Position numbers and translations under genes: made by a program
Shown here: piece by piece, positions 45,608-58,908 of the stretch
Position numbering within the stretch: the stretch's first letter is position 1
How the letters are laid out: every line of letters begins with the position of its first letter
Notes under the pieces: model-generated
Told to the model about the DNA's origin: nothing
The model's input: the letters and a program-made list of their open reading frames with translations, nothing else
The model's database searches: none
Assembly: GCF_009730915.1 (NCBI RefSeq)
Contig: NC_052495.1
Span: 496,001 to 560,000, forward strand
Length of the DNA stretch: 64,000 bases
Reading direction: 5' to 3'
From: Dioscorea cayenensis subsp. rotundata
Taxonomy: Eukaryota > Streptophyta > Magnoliopsida > Dioscoreales > Dioscoreaceae

Positions 45608-48245
45608 GATGATGGTAAGGCTAAACATTGATATTGTTTAAATTAAAGTGAAACTTATCCAATGAACTCAATGGATTTAGACAAGTGATTAATTTAATAT
45701 CCCGCAAAGAGCTTGGTTTCTTGCACTCAATGATCAAAGCTAATCTTCTAAACTATTCCACCATTAATAAAAGATAAATAAATTTAAGTACTTAAAATTA
45801 GTGAGCTCTTAGTGGTTGTTCTTGAGAAAAATATTTGTTGGTGCTGTTCTCACAATTGCACTAATGAGATAACCAAGAGGTGCTTATCACTTGAAAATTA
45901 CATTATAATAGTTGGTCAATTATTTTAATTAGGATGATTTCAGTGGTTTGTGTTGTCTTATCAGGCTTTTCAAAATGCTAATTACTATGCTATATATAAT
46001 AAGGGTAATATATATACATATACATACACCCACATACATTTGATTAGGGGTTAGGGTTGTTATGGATTGGATAAAGATTAGGTATAAAGGTATTTATCTA
46101 ATAATATATTTGATTCAATGTTTGTTTGATTGCTTGTTTCCATCCACCAATGGATGATGGAGATTTTTTAAAAATTTAATTTAAAAAAATCATTTTCTCA
46201 ATTTATAGTTTATGTGAATGTTTATTTTTAAAGTTGTATAAATTTAAACACAAGACTTTAATGAAAATGAAAAATTATTATTATATATATTATTTAATAT
46301 GACCTTTCTACATATAAAACTCATTGAATATATTGGCAGCTTAATTATCAGTAATGGTTAATTTAATCTCTTAATCACTATTTTGAAACTAATTCGCTAT
46401 ACTCCATTTCAACTAACCTCAATGGTGTACAAATGCTTGTTTTTTGAAATAAAAATGGATATATATGATAAACAAAATTTTAGAAATAATTTAAGTAAAA
46501 TGAGTGTTATATCTCAAAATTTTATTGACCCGATTAACTCAAGTGATATTATAAGCATATATTTTTTTTATCAATAATAAAACAGATTAAGTTAGAAAAA
46601 TAACTCATCATACGAGAATTTATAAACAGTTGTCTACACTAAAAAGTGGAGGGCTTTATTTTTTTATTAATTAAAAAATTTTTAAAGTAAAACTTTATCC
46701 AGTATAAATTATAAAATTATCCATGTATCGTATTATCACTTGAGGACTAGCAAATCAAACAGTTATATGAGACGAAGACCAAGGAGAAGGAAAGGCAGTA
46801 AGGTTCACTAACAAGTTTTGTTGAAGTATTAAATAAATAAATACTTCTAATTAATGACATATTTAATCATAACTTGGAGTACTTGCATGTGGGGACGCCT
46901 ATCAGTCTAAACTTTTGCCACTTGTTTGGGGTGATCGATAGACACCAATTGTTTATTTATTTACTCATATATATAATAAATTGTTGTTTTTATCGATTTT
47001 TTTTTGTTAAATATAATTTTAACTTTGATATACTAAATAGCTCTATGATATATATATATATATATTTGGAGTTAAATAAGGTTAAAAATAGTTTTAACTT
47101 CAATCTACTAAATAGCTCTATGATAAGTGAAGATAATACGTAATTAAAAAATTGGTAAATTAAGTATATGTTATTCTAGTCTTCAAATTCTTGTGTAGAT
47201 TTTTTTATTTACTTTATTTGTTAGAAGTGTATTTATCTATAATTTTTAAAATCTTTAAAAATTTTATTTTGATAATAAGTAATTTATTTATTTCTTAAAA
47301 AAATATGTTTCATTGAACATTTGTCAAAGTGTTTTTTCATTGGGTTTATGTTTTGTTTTGTTTTAAAGGATTCTAATATCATTCATATTAAAAATTCTTT
47401 GATTGTTTTTTAGACATCATTTCTTTGTCTTATTTGTGCTCTTTTAATTTTTATTAATAAAATTTTCATTCTTTAATATTGGTCCCCATTTTTCTCTGTT
47501 TTTCCCCTTTTATCTATTTCTTTCCACACAATGTGACATCAGTTTTTTTAAATTAATAAATCATAATTAACTCAAACTCACCAAAAAACAATATTTCATT
47601 CATTTTTTATTTTCACCTTTAAACACTTTTAAAATGTAATTTTAGTTTGGAGAATTATCATTCCATACAAAATCAATAAAGTATATTTATCACAAATCAT
47701 ACACTAATTATACTAAAAACTAATTTCACTATTTCATGTCTATATTTCAAACTAAAATTAATTAATAAATTTATAAAAATTAATTAATTTTTTTAAAAAA
47801 ACATCATTGATTGCATGAAGGCCACAACAAAAACAATATATTTAGCGTCACGCAAGGGTCAATATCATAATTATCTCATAGTCCACAAAGTTGGTCTTAA
47901 AATTTATTTAATTTAAAACTTAACCATTAGATATATATATGTTTTATTTATTTATAATGAGAATGATAAGGACTAGTTAAGATTAAGAAGAATAAATGAG
48001 GAGCCAATATATATCCCCTTCCTAAAGGCAAACCCCTCATTGGACAATCATGCTTAAACGAATACTCCATGATCTCCATCACACTTGCACTCACTCTCGT
48101 GCATGCACTCCCTTTTAACATTATTCCATGCCCACTATTCCAACCTTTCATAATTTATATATATACATATATATACATAGAGAACCATTTATCTATAGAC
48201 ATCTATTATTAGTCATCAGATCTCTATCCAACGGGCAACATTGAT

Positions 48246-48287
48246 GAACAATAATTATTACAATAGTAAATACAATAATTATTGTTC
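48246..48287. repeat. Perfect 14-bp inverted repeat hairpin
   Basis: GAACAATAATTATT (48246-48259) and its exact reverse complement (48274-48287) surround a 14-nt loop. A related piece, TACTATTGTTCAATTGG, follows. This could be the core of a small MITE, but no target duplication was found. Confidence 0.6.
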
Positions 48288-50639
48288 GGAAAAGTACACA
48301 ATACAGTACTATTGTTCAATTGGACGACTATAGATTTCTTATCTATGAACGTCCACAGAGAATATTTTACCATATATATATATTACAATACGTCATCGAC
48401 CAGCATTCATAGAGCATCTATAATGATAAAAAATAATAATAAAATGATAAACCGAGTTAGTGTTTTTCTATTAACCATGTATGGATATTAAACATTTTCT
48501 ATACGTGTATGTTTAATATAGAGCATCTATAACGCTAAAAAAATAAAAAAATTTAATTATGTTGGTAGAAGGGCCTCTATATATATACATATATGCCATT
48601 TAGTATGGTTTCATCCAACAAATTTCAATCATGCTCAACATCGTGCCAATGAGCTCATTCATCCAATGGCGGCACTTGTTTGCATCATTGACCATGCCTA
48701 TATATTAAATATTTCACGTATAGATATAAGTTAATTTTCTATTTTTGTAAAAATATATTTTTAAAAATTATTATTACATCACCATGTATGGTCTATTATT
48801 AGTGTAAAATTTTATATATAAATAGCTAAGCCGGAACGAGCAGAATTATTTATTGTAGTATTTTCATTCTTTACTTTCACCAATGTTTTTAATGAGTTTT
48901 AAATTTAAAATTTTTAAATAATTTCACCCTCATTTTTTATATTAGTCTGAACATCACTAAATTATAATTTTTTTAATTTAAATAATTAATTTTAAGTTCG
49001 AGTCTTTATATATTCCAATAACTTTCGAACTAATTCAGAGTTCCAAACTCTTGAGATTGGAATGGTCCAAAAAAATTTAAAAAAATATAAAATAACAATA
49101 ATAAATAAAGGGTTAGGGAAGTGATGGCCATGTTTCCTTTGAGCCAACGGATTGGATTGGATGGATGATGGGACCCACATGACTTGGATCCTACTTGCTT
49201 CCACATTCTTCATAGATTATATCATTTTTAACTTCTTAGAAGTTAGAACCACCCACCCTTATGTTCAACATGCCCTCAAAAATAAATGGAGGGACCTACC
49301 AAAAAAAAAAATATATATATATATATATATCACCCTATATAAATATATATATACTTCATAACATTGTAGAGTGAGTCATAAACTAGATAAATGATTTAAG
49401 CCTTTATAGGCATGGGACCCATCCCTCCTTGTTTTTACTTTAAATAATGGTTTCCTATGAGCCACTAATGTGTCATTTCATTGTGTATTTGTGTGACCTT
49501 TTGGTATCCTAAGCAAACTATGGATAAGGATAAAAATATTTTTTTATCAATTTTTTATTAATAATATAAATAATTTAAAATATAGGCAAGTCACTTCTTC
49601 GAAATTTAAATTTTTTTTATTTATAGAAAATACCAACTCTAGTATTATATTAATGGTATTATTATATTATTAATATTTTTTTAATAAATATGATAAATAT
49701 AATATAACATGCACATAAAATAAATTAATCATCTAACCTATATACCATTATTTAGAGATATACCACAATAAATGAGCTATTAGTACTACTAGATTTGGTA
49801 AAATTTGAATTCCGTGAGACTACCATCACTAGAGTACTAATCTTTGGACTTTTATTTTTTTTCTTAAATGTTTCAATTTATAGTTTATTTATATAATAAT
49901 GAAAATATTTTTCTATATTTATATCATTATCAAAACTTGCTTCTAAAACTAAATGCATTAATTGAGTCACACTAACTTATGACCCAGGATTCATGCATGA
50001 CCATAGGACCACCATGATTCATGACCTCTCACCCAAAAAAAAACAACAAAACAAAACAAAAATTTAAATTAAAAAAAAAACAAAACAAAATTAAAATTAC
50101 ACAACGTATATATCACTAAATAAATCACAAGCATAAATGCTTACTTATTTCTTTATAAATTATTATTATTATTTTATGCCAGTATATGAAAAGTAAATTC
50201 ACTGCTCTTAGAATTCTATTTTAAAAATTATAAATTTATCAAAAAAATAGATATATAAAAAAATTATACTAATTATATATAAGGGATGATGATATAATTT
50301 TATGATGATAAATTCTCTGTTCTGTTGTGTAACTCTGAATGATAAATTCTCTGTCATACAACTCAGGCGCCCCACATTTTATCAAAATTTATCTAAAATT
50401 TTTAAATAATCCTCACACTCGAATATTCCACTCCTCAAAACATTCCACTTTTCTTGCTCTCCAGGTCTCCACCGCCTTTTTCTTGGGTTCTAGTGAAAAG
50501 ACCATTCTACCCTCAGTTCTTCTCCTTATTTCCATCCGAATACCCCTTCAGATTCCCCCATACCCAACCGTCAAAAGATCCTCTTCTTCTCTTCTTCCCC
50601 GCCATTGCTAGCTCCCATCCTCGAGCTCAAGGTTCTTGG

Positions 50640-50654
50640 ATGGGGATCGAGTGA
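50640..50654 (+). promoter_or_regulatory. uORF (4 codons) overlapping the kinase start codon
   Basis: ATG at 50640 opens a four-codon frame ending in TGA at 50652-50654. Its last A is the first base of the kinase ATG (50654), giving TGATG. Such an overlap can couple termination to re-initiation or repress the main frame. Confidence 0.55.
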
Positions 50655-53600
50655 TGGATGATGGGATGGAAGAGGGGGAGGGCGAGAGTTCCTCTCCGCC
50701 CAAGGGTTTTGGTGGTCATGCTGCCCACGATGTCCATGATATTAAGGATGAGATCTTCTTCAAACTCGTGGAAATGGGGCATGAAGAGGTTGCCTCCAAT
50801 CCTGACCTCAGAGATCATCTTGACGCCCATTTCAACCGGCTGCCGCCGAGGTTGCTTTGATTTGACCTAGGGTTTTGTTTCGTCTTTCTTGAATTTTTAG
50901 TTTTCTAGACCTTTTTTCAGCTCATTCTTCTTCGGATTTCGTCTTTGCTTTGATTCTTTATGGGGACATTCAGTTGGTGCTTTGTTAGTTCTTGATTTTT
51001 TTTTTCTTTTCTTTTTTTGGTTTGTGAGGAAATCTTGCTTTGATTATGATTGGATTTGTGATTCTTTCCTATTTTAGGTGATTTGCTTTTGGTAAGTGAT
51101 GCACTGATTGTTTTGGGTCTGGTTTTTAGTTATCAGTTGGATGTGAATCTTGATAAAGCTGAAGATGTGTTGTTGCATCGAAGGATTCTAACAGAGGCTA
51201 AAGACCCGGATAAGCGCCCGGTGTTCCATGTTCGTTTCATGAAGGTATGAATGGAAGTTGCTAACTTTATCTAGTTTGATCTACTAGAGTAGTACATAGG
51301 CACATGATATATTCTTTTCTTTTAGCTTTAATGGCACAAGCATTCAAGCATTCAAAAGAAGAACTAATCTAGATTTTTCTTAGTTTTTTCTGTAGGCTTG
51401 AATTATTTGGTTTTATGCTTTTATTAGATCATGATGTCAGATATTGTTCTTTTATAGTTTATTCTTGTGCTGAAAAGCTTTGACTTCTGCCTTTTTGCTC
51501 CTCAGCGCAAATAATCCTACAATATGGCTGAGAGATATCTTCTCTTATCAATGCAGTTGCTTCTGCATCTGTTCTCAATCTTCTCTGCTATGTTTTATGC
51601 TATTTTTGTGCCAAGATAAAACAAGTATGATTAGGTTTTGAGTTTGTCATTACCTGTGAGTCTTGGATTTATTAGATTTTTCCTATGTGATCATCATGTT
51701 CAATTTCATGCTATTCACTTGAGTTGTGATGGGTAAGAAGGAGCAAAGATTCTATTGCCAAATCCATGATTTTGCACAAGCTTTTGTTATGTGTTAATGT
51801 TGACATTGCTAGTCTTTCTTCTTTCTTGATTGTGATAATATTTGAATAGAAACAAGGATTGTTGGATTGACTCTAATCCTTTCTAAAAGCTTGATGACTC
51901 AAATCTGGACCCAAGAAAGAGCGCAGAAGAAATTGAAGATGGAAGCTATCTCACAGAGGCTCTTTCCGTTAGGTATGTATCATTGATGAACTGTACAGAG
52001 TATTCTTGCTAGCTTAACATTATTGTCTACAGTTCATGTTCATTTTGGCAGTTTTAAATGACAAAGCATAAAGCACCAAATTCAAGTTTCTGTATGGTTT
52101 GGTTTGAGTTTAAGCTTCAGTTTCCTTCTTTTCAACATCATTTATCTGTCCTCTGTTTTTTGTAATCTTTGATGATTTGCTGATAAAAAGTTTGGACCAA
52201 CCAAAACTAGTAACTTCTAAGCGTCCAGCTATGTTTTATTTTAATGTGAACTTGTGATACTCTCTTTGTAAATGTATATGTAATTCAATTATGCGATAAG
52301 AAGTCTGCAGATGCATCCATAGGGCCATCTTATGTGTTGCAAGATGTGTGTGGTTATTTGCAATTAACCACTATGCTTTATAACTTGCAGACGGGACAGC
52401 ATATACATCCCAATCCATGAGATAATATTTTCTACTCTCGACAAGCCAAAGCTTCTTAGCCAGGTTAGTGAATCAGTGTTCTCTTGCCTTTTTTTTAAGA
52501 TAGGTATTTCTCAATTCGACATGTCTCTGAAGCTCTGTCTATCTAATTTATTCCCCCTAGTCATAATATTCTGCTATTGATAAAATTTGAGATGCCAGAA
52601 ATCTGTAATTAGTCTGATTCTAAATGAAGTCTTAAACTTTCTAAAATTCTGAGCTTGTTGCATGTTGTGCTCTGTAACTCTTCAATGGTTAAACTCTCTG
52701 TTACATGTCATATTGAATTTTCTTTCATCGAGTTCTTTTTAATTTTCTCTTGTATTATAACTGAATACAAAGTTTATTCATATATCACTGCAAATTTATA
52801 TGTGCAAATGCACATGATACAGACTTGTATATACCTGCAGGTGCAAAGATATATTTATTTGTTTCAGTAGATACTCATCCATGCCTTATGCAGTCATATA
52901 GAATTTGAACAGCATTTGATGCATATCTTATTGTATTCTTTTTTCTTTTAACATGTTTGAAGTATTCTTATAGTTATCTGCCCTGCTGTCTGATCTTGGG
53001 CTGAACATCCGTGAAGCTCATGTATTTTCAACAACTGATGGCTATTCCTTGGATGTGTTTGTTGTCGACGGATGGCCTGTTGAGGTAGGAAAATAGCATC
53101 TTTGGAATAAAGCATTTTTGCTTTCTTATTGTCCTTAAAGTTTGCTATCCAGAATTCAGTTGAGCATATTGTACATCCCTTAAGTCAACATGAAAGGAAA
53201 TAGTGTATATCAAAATCGCACATGGAAACCATTTAACAGATCCTTGTACTGCAACAAACGCCAAGTTTGCACCTCTGGGAGCAGTACGAATTATAGCTTT
53301 AAGAATTGATTTTTGCTAAATATGATTCTAGGTTCTACCAGCTGCTGTTAAAACTACTCTTTTATTACTGCTTGGTGGTTATGTTAATAAAGGGCCTATG
53401 CATGTTCATGTTTCTGTGGCAAGCCATGACAAAACCCAATGAGTAACTAGGTTCCACTCCTTTATGATCTTTCAATTATAAGGCCATAGTAACCTTTATT
53501 TAATTATCAACACCACATGCTCATCTAATATCCATGAGTTTCCTTTTAATTTTGTTTGCTGATGCTCCAATTTTCCCCGCATGATATGTATTTACTCGTA

Positions 53601-56600
53601 TTCAACAAAAATTTTACTACAACTTTATTAGTTACTATATGTTTTTACTCCTATATGCTAATATCAGAAATTGGCCTGTTATGATGACCTCCTTTTCTTC
53701 TAAGTGTTCCCCTTTGGTGAGGAGCAGTTGTAGTTCTATTTCCCATTTTTACTGGAACTTGTCATCCAAAGGTAGCTGACTTTGTATTGTTATTGTCAGG
53801 ATGCAGATGGTTTGCAAAAGGAAATTGAGATTGCAATTGTTAACTATGAGGTAGAAGTTTTCTTAATTGTGAACCTTCAGCTTACCGTCTTTGCTTGTTT
53901 TCTCCTGAAATTGGTTCATATATTTGTTTCTTAACAAAGGCAGTAGAAACGCGTGAATCAGAGTTATTCAAACTAATTTTTCAGTCAAACCATGTAAAAT
54001 ATACTTTTTGTTTGTTCTTTATATATTCAAGTAATACAACTGTCGGTGCTTCATTCTTATGTTGTGCTAATAACCTGATGATAGAAACATTTCATTTTAA
54101 GTTTTTTGAATGCCGAGATGGATGAGTTTATTTAGGCGATTATTTCAGTTGGTTGTTCATGAAGATAAATTTTTTATTATGTCATTTTTAACTGAAATTT
54201 ATCGCGTGAGAGCTAGGCATCATTAGAGTCAAAATTTGATGCAGTCAGTAGTTATTGGAAGATTCAGTTCTTCGTTGATATATGTTTCCTTAACTTTCTC
54301 TGGGAAAGAGTTATCCTGACGCACATGATTTCGGTGTTTCCATCTGCATTCCTAAAGTGTTTATTTCGTTGCCCTTGTTGGCCCTTGTTCACTTGAAAGG
54401 TAAAGATGTAGCTTGGAGAGTTTTTGTGCCTTATTTCTATATGGTTTGTTAGGTTGCTGCAATCTATTTTGATGGGAATAGTGATCCATTCTGCATTGGC
54501 TTTTCGAGAAAATGTAGGGGTCTTTGTGTGGCTCAACTCATTCATCTGGCACAGAGAAGATACTAGCAGTGCAACCAAAAATTGGTGAATGGGAAATTGA
54601 TAGAAGGTTGTTGAAAATGGGAGAGAATATCGCATCTGGATCTAGTGGAGATTTGTGAGTTTGTAACTATAATGCTATCTGATGCCCACTTTCAATGCAT
54701 GCTATTACCTGTGCTACCTCTTCTGTCTTATGATTCCTTACCCTGGAACATAATTTACAGGTTTCGTGGAAGTTACATGGGCGAGGAGGTTGCTATAAAA
54801 GTTCTTAGATCTGAGCATCTTAATGAGGCCATCAGGGTGGAGTTTGCTCAAGAAATATTGATCTTAAGGTGTGAATTTCAGTATAGTGTAAAAGCGTCCC
54901 ATAATATTTTATGGCTTCGATTTTTTGTTTTTAAAGGAAACCGTTTTGTTTCTTGACTGGTATCTTTCTTGCCTCCATTATTATTTGATGCCTTATACAT
55001 GTCTGGGTCCATTAGTTTGTTTTGATATTGATACTTTTGTCTTGTTGCTTGCTTTTGGCACAGTGAAGTACAGCACAGGAATGTTGTTCGTTTTATTGGG
55101 GCCTCTGCAAAGCCTCCACAATTTTGTATAGTAACAGGTATCAAAATAACTTGTGCTCTAGCTGAGTGTTAATGCTGTCTTGGCAGAACCCTGTTTGAAC
55201 TGCTTTTGTGATATTTCTACATTTTCTTGGTCCTTAAGTAGACAGTTCTGCTTAGGAATGTTCATCTCCTGTTGAGTATGCATTTTGATATCAGAAATAG
55301 TTAGATTGCTGATAGTGGATTTGAGCCATAACTTGTGATTATTTTCTCATTTAGAAGGATTTCAGATCATGATGTTTGTAGTTCTGCTTAATAGAGGATA
55401 AAAGCGAGACAGACAGACAGACAGATAGACAGACCTAAATATAAATTAAATGTTTCACTTTTTAGAAATTTTAGATAAACTAAAGCCGCAAAATGCTTGC
55501 CTATTTGACAAATGATATTAAGGAGAACTGTAGATATGTTTATACATGCCTGTCCTTCCACAGAACATATGTACTTAATAGTTCTGATAATAGTTCTGAC
55601 TTCCAATTTACTTGATGCCTATGACTTCCACAGAACATATATAGCAAATTTAATTATTATTTAGATGAGAGGAAGAGAAAACTTCTAGTTAAGCACTCTT
55701 TCTTGTAGCGGTGCTGTACGCAAAAACTTGGTGGTTGATATCAAATTTGGGGGACAAAGAACCTGTCTATTAGTCAGTAATTTTTGGCTTCAATGGAGAA
55801 GCATCTATATCTTGTCCCTTGTGATTGTTACATCTATCTTAGCTTATCTAAGTGAAGATTTGAGTTTAAGACGTTCCATAATTGTTGGGAATTGATCTGT
55901 TTCCATTAAGTTCAAACTGAGAACTGATTATCACAGTCCCATATTCATGGGCATGGCTCCATTCAAATATTTTTGTGGTTATTTAATGTCTAATCCAGCT
56001 CCCATTCTTACAGAATACATGTCTGGAGGAAGTCTACATGATTTTTTGCACAAGGTTAACAATGTTCTGGAGCTCCCTTTGATACTTAAGTTTGCACTTG
56101 ATGTTTGCCAAGGGATGAATTATTTGCACCAAAACAACATTATTCATAGAGATTTGAAGACCGCTAACCTGCTGATGGACAAAAACCATGTATGTTGCTC
56201 TTCTGTAGTTGAAAATATACACTTAGTCTAATGATTAAGAAACTTCTCTGAATTTATCCCTAAAGAATGGAGTTTGTCCTTTTGCCCACATAGGTTGTGA
56301 AAGTGGCAGACTTTGGTGTAGCGCGGTTCCAAAATGAGCAGGGGATCATGACAGCAGAAACCGGAACATACAGATGGATGGCACCTGAGGTACTTGTCTT
56401 GAGCAAAGATGGTTTTTTTTTGGCTTACCTTTGTATGCATCACTGGTGGTATAGTGTCGCAAAAATGAAGTATAGAATCTGGTGTTATTACAGAGCACAT
56501 CCGCTGCAATTTTATTTATTCATAAATCTTTCATGCTTTTTTAGCTCTTGTTCATAATTATAACTCACTTGGCCTGCTGAACAACAAATTCACATTGAAG

Positions 56601-57719
56601 GTTCTTGTGATATTTAGAAAACAAAGACATTTTAGTCCATATATTCAGTTTTATTTCTAAAACTTGTGTCATAAATTCCAGCATGTATCTACTTTGCTAC
56701 AATAATTTCCATAGTGTCTGATCCATATCTATCTGAATATCATTTTTTTATAGATTATTAATCATCTGCCATACGATCAGAAAGCTGATGTGTTTAGTTT
56801 TGCGATTGTCCTCTGGGAGTTAACGACATCAAAGGTAAGGCACCAAGCTTAGAATTTAATGAGTAGTGGGGATTCTGTTTGTCTGGCCATAAAGAATGTT
56901 TGATTTATTGTTGAAATGCAGATCCCATATGAAGATTTGACACCCTTACAAGCTGCTCTGGGAGTGAGACAGGTATATATATATTAGTTCCCATGTTAAA
57001 CATGTAGGTGAAACGTGAAGATTTCATTGTTTCTTGGATCTCAATAGTAGATCAAGAAGATCTGTTAATAGAGCTGGAAATATAGATGTTTTTTTCTTGA
57101 CCTTTCTGGAATGCATTAGCAGTGTGTCTTTTGGTAGTCACCCTTCCTAGAATCACATCAGTCTAGAAAATTTGAAAAGGTGATGGTGCTTTAGATGAAT
57201 TGGCTTATGCATGTTTTGGGGATTGATCTTTGTTCCAAGTAATTAATGTTGTCATCAATGTAAACTAATCGCCAAACTGATACCTGCTGGTGATTCTTGT
57301 CATTGTTTCCTGCTTGTTTTTTAATACCAGGGAGTGCGCCCAGAACTTTCGGAGAATGCACATCCAGTGCTGGTAGACTTGATGAAGAGATGTTGGGAGG
57401 CAGATCCAGTGAAACGACCCAGCTTTGCAGAGATAATTGTTGAACTCGAGGAACTTCTGAAACAGGTGACCAGATGTTGCTGGGAAAGTCACCCAACCAA
57501 CGAATTTTGTCATTTGAACCTTTTTGTTAGCTTCATGCAACACATTGCAGCAGCTGTGGTTGTTAAATTGATGTGCATTTAAATATCTAACATCAAAGAG
57601 GCCAATTTTATTCCATAACTACTCCCACTATACCAGTGAATGATTGTTTCTGTAATTTGTTCTGGCAGGTGACTGAGGAAAGAGGTCAAGTTGAGCGAAA
57701 TGAAGCGGAGGAACTGTAG
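50654..57719 (+). CDS. STY46-like: Raf-like Ser/Thr/Tyr kinase with ACT domain (STY8/17/46 type)
   Basis: Cytosolic kinase of the plant Raf-like MAPKKK group C; family members phosphorylate chloroplast transit peptides. Fifteen exons: 50654-50850, 51130-51244, 51890-51972, 52391-52463, 52974-53084, 53800-53850, 54518-54654, 54761-54868, 55064-55137, 56014-56189, 56294-56389, 56754-56834, 56922-56972, 57331-57465, 57669-57719. Phases agree throughout and give 512 residues. Order: a leading segment with HFNRLPP and [15 protein letters not shown]; an ACT domain (about 133-210) with [14 protein letters not shown] and [18 protein letters not shown]; and a kinase domain (about 230-500). Catalytic residues present: VAIK Lys 269, HRDLK Asp 363, DFG Asp 381, APE 405-407. 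The glycine loop reads ASGSSGDL, so its first Gly is replaced. The kinase is intact and probably active. Confidence 0.93.
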
Positions 57720-58908
57720 CAATAACTTGTCCATAGACTCACCAAGGATATTGAATTGTGCATTATTGGCTAAGATTACTAGCGATGGATTTTTAGCTGT
57801 TGAATGTGTCATTGTATCAATTTTTTCCATTTTTGGTCTTTGGATATTGTAAAAGTTGCAATGTGTTGGTCAAGCAGAGCTTGTAAAAGTTGCAATCTGT
57901 TGGTCAAGCAGAGCAAAGGGAAAGGATAGAAATTCAAGGAGTATACCGATGCCAAGAGGTATAAAAGATGTTGATGGGTGGTACACTACACTGTAAAATT
58001 TCCCTTTGGCTTAGAAAGAGATTTCCTCCCAGAATTATGTTGCACATTCATCATATGCTGTTCTTCTGATATTGTAAATTGGTTGCATTTTCTACCAACA
58101 GCCTCTTGTTCTCATTTGTTTTCATGATCTGTTTACTCTCATCTAGTAGTGAGTGAGTCTTGGGTTATATCTCTACAGGTTGTCAAAAAAAATTTATTTC
58201 TTGTTTGCCTGGTTAATGCAGGGTTGGTGTAGCTCAGAATTTATTAGATTCTGAGCATGGAGTTACTATTGGCAGTCAAAACAATTCCTCTTCAAGGAAT
58301 CTGGGTTATTTAAGTTGTTTTGGGATCAAGCTAATTGGTTGTCTTATATATTTTTGTAATGAATCATTACTTCTGGGTTCCAGTTAAATTTAATGAATGG
58401 CTGGTTACTACTATTAATCATCGGAGGAGAAGCTCCGCAATTTTGGTATGCATGAGGCGGTGGGGACGTCTAATTCATACAAGTACAGTGTTTTTAATTG
58501 ATTAGGCATGATATCTACCAAACAAATCATTATTGATGGTGTATTTATTCATCAGATTTTTATCTTGCTACTAATAATAGTAAGTAGCAGTAATGGCGAG
58601 CAATAGCTAAAAAGAACACACAATGGCCAAGAAATTAGTATTACACACTGAGAGGACAAGCTGGAAAGAAACTTCACTTAACATTAGGAAGCTGAAGACA
58701 ATACACTACAACGTGACACATACATTTTCATGGGAAGGAAAACAACCAAATATATATTGCCCAGAGATACATTGCTTCACACATTTTATTTATTAGATCT
58801 TTTTAAACTGCTGTTACTACGTACTAATTACCACCCATTAATCCAACATCAAAAGCAGAGAGAGAGATCAAACACTTAAAACTTCTCTCAAACACCAGAT
58901 CTGGCACT
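57720..58908. other. Kinase 3' UTR and convergent intergenic sequence
   Basis: Includes a small tandem duplication (AAAAGTTGCAATSTGTTGGTCAAGCAGAGC, near 57851 and 57885) in the kinase 3' UTR. The 3' UTR of the minus-strand Pro-rich gene probably lies at about 58780-58908. No other gene seen. Confidence 0.55.

Larger units (their letters stand above)
45083..50330. other. Intergenic, AT-rich, with small repeats
   Basis: No supportable gene over 5 kb. It holds a telomere-like run at 45580, a ~75-bp tandem duplication near 47010-47125 (TTTTAACTT...CTAAATAGCTCTATGATA twice), a hairpin at 48246-48287 and several TA runs (for example near 49310-49330). Open frames are short and AT-driven. Confidence 0.5.

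Noticed and set aside
54264..54635. 123-codon minus-strand ORF in the kinase gene
   Set aside because: Overlaps kinase exon 7 and its intron antisense; no supporting features.
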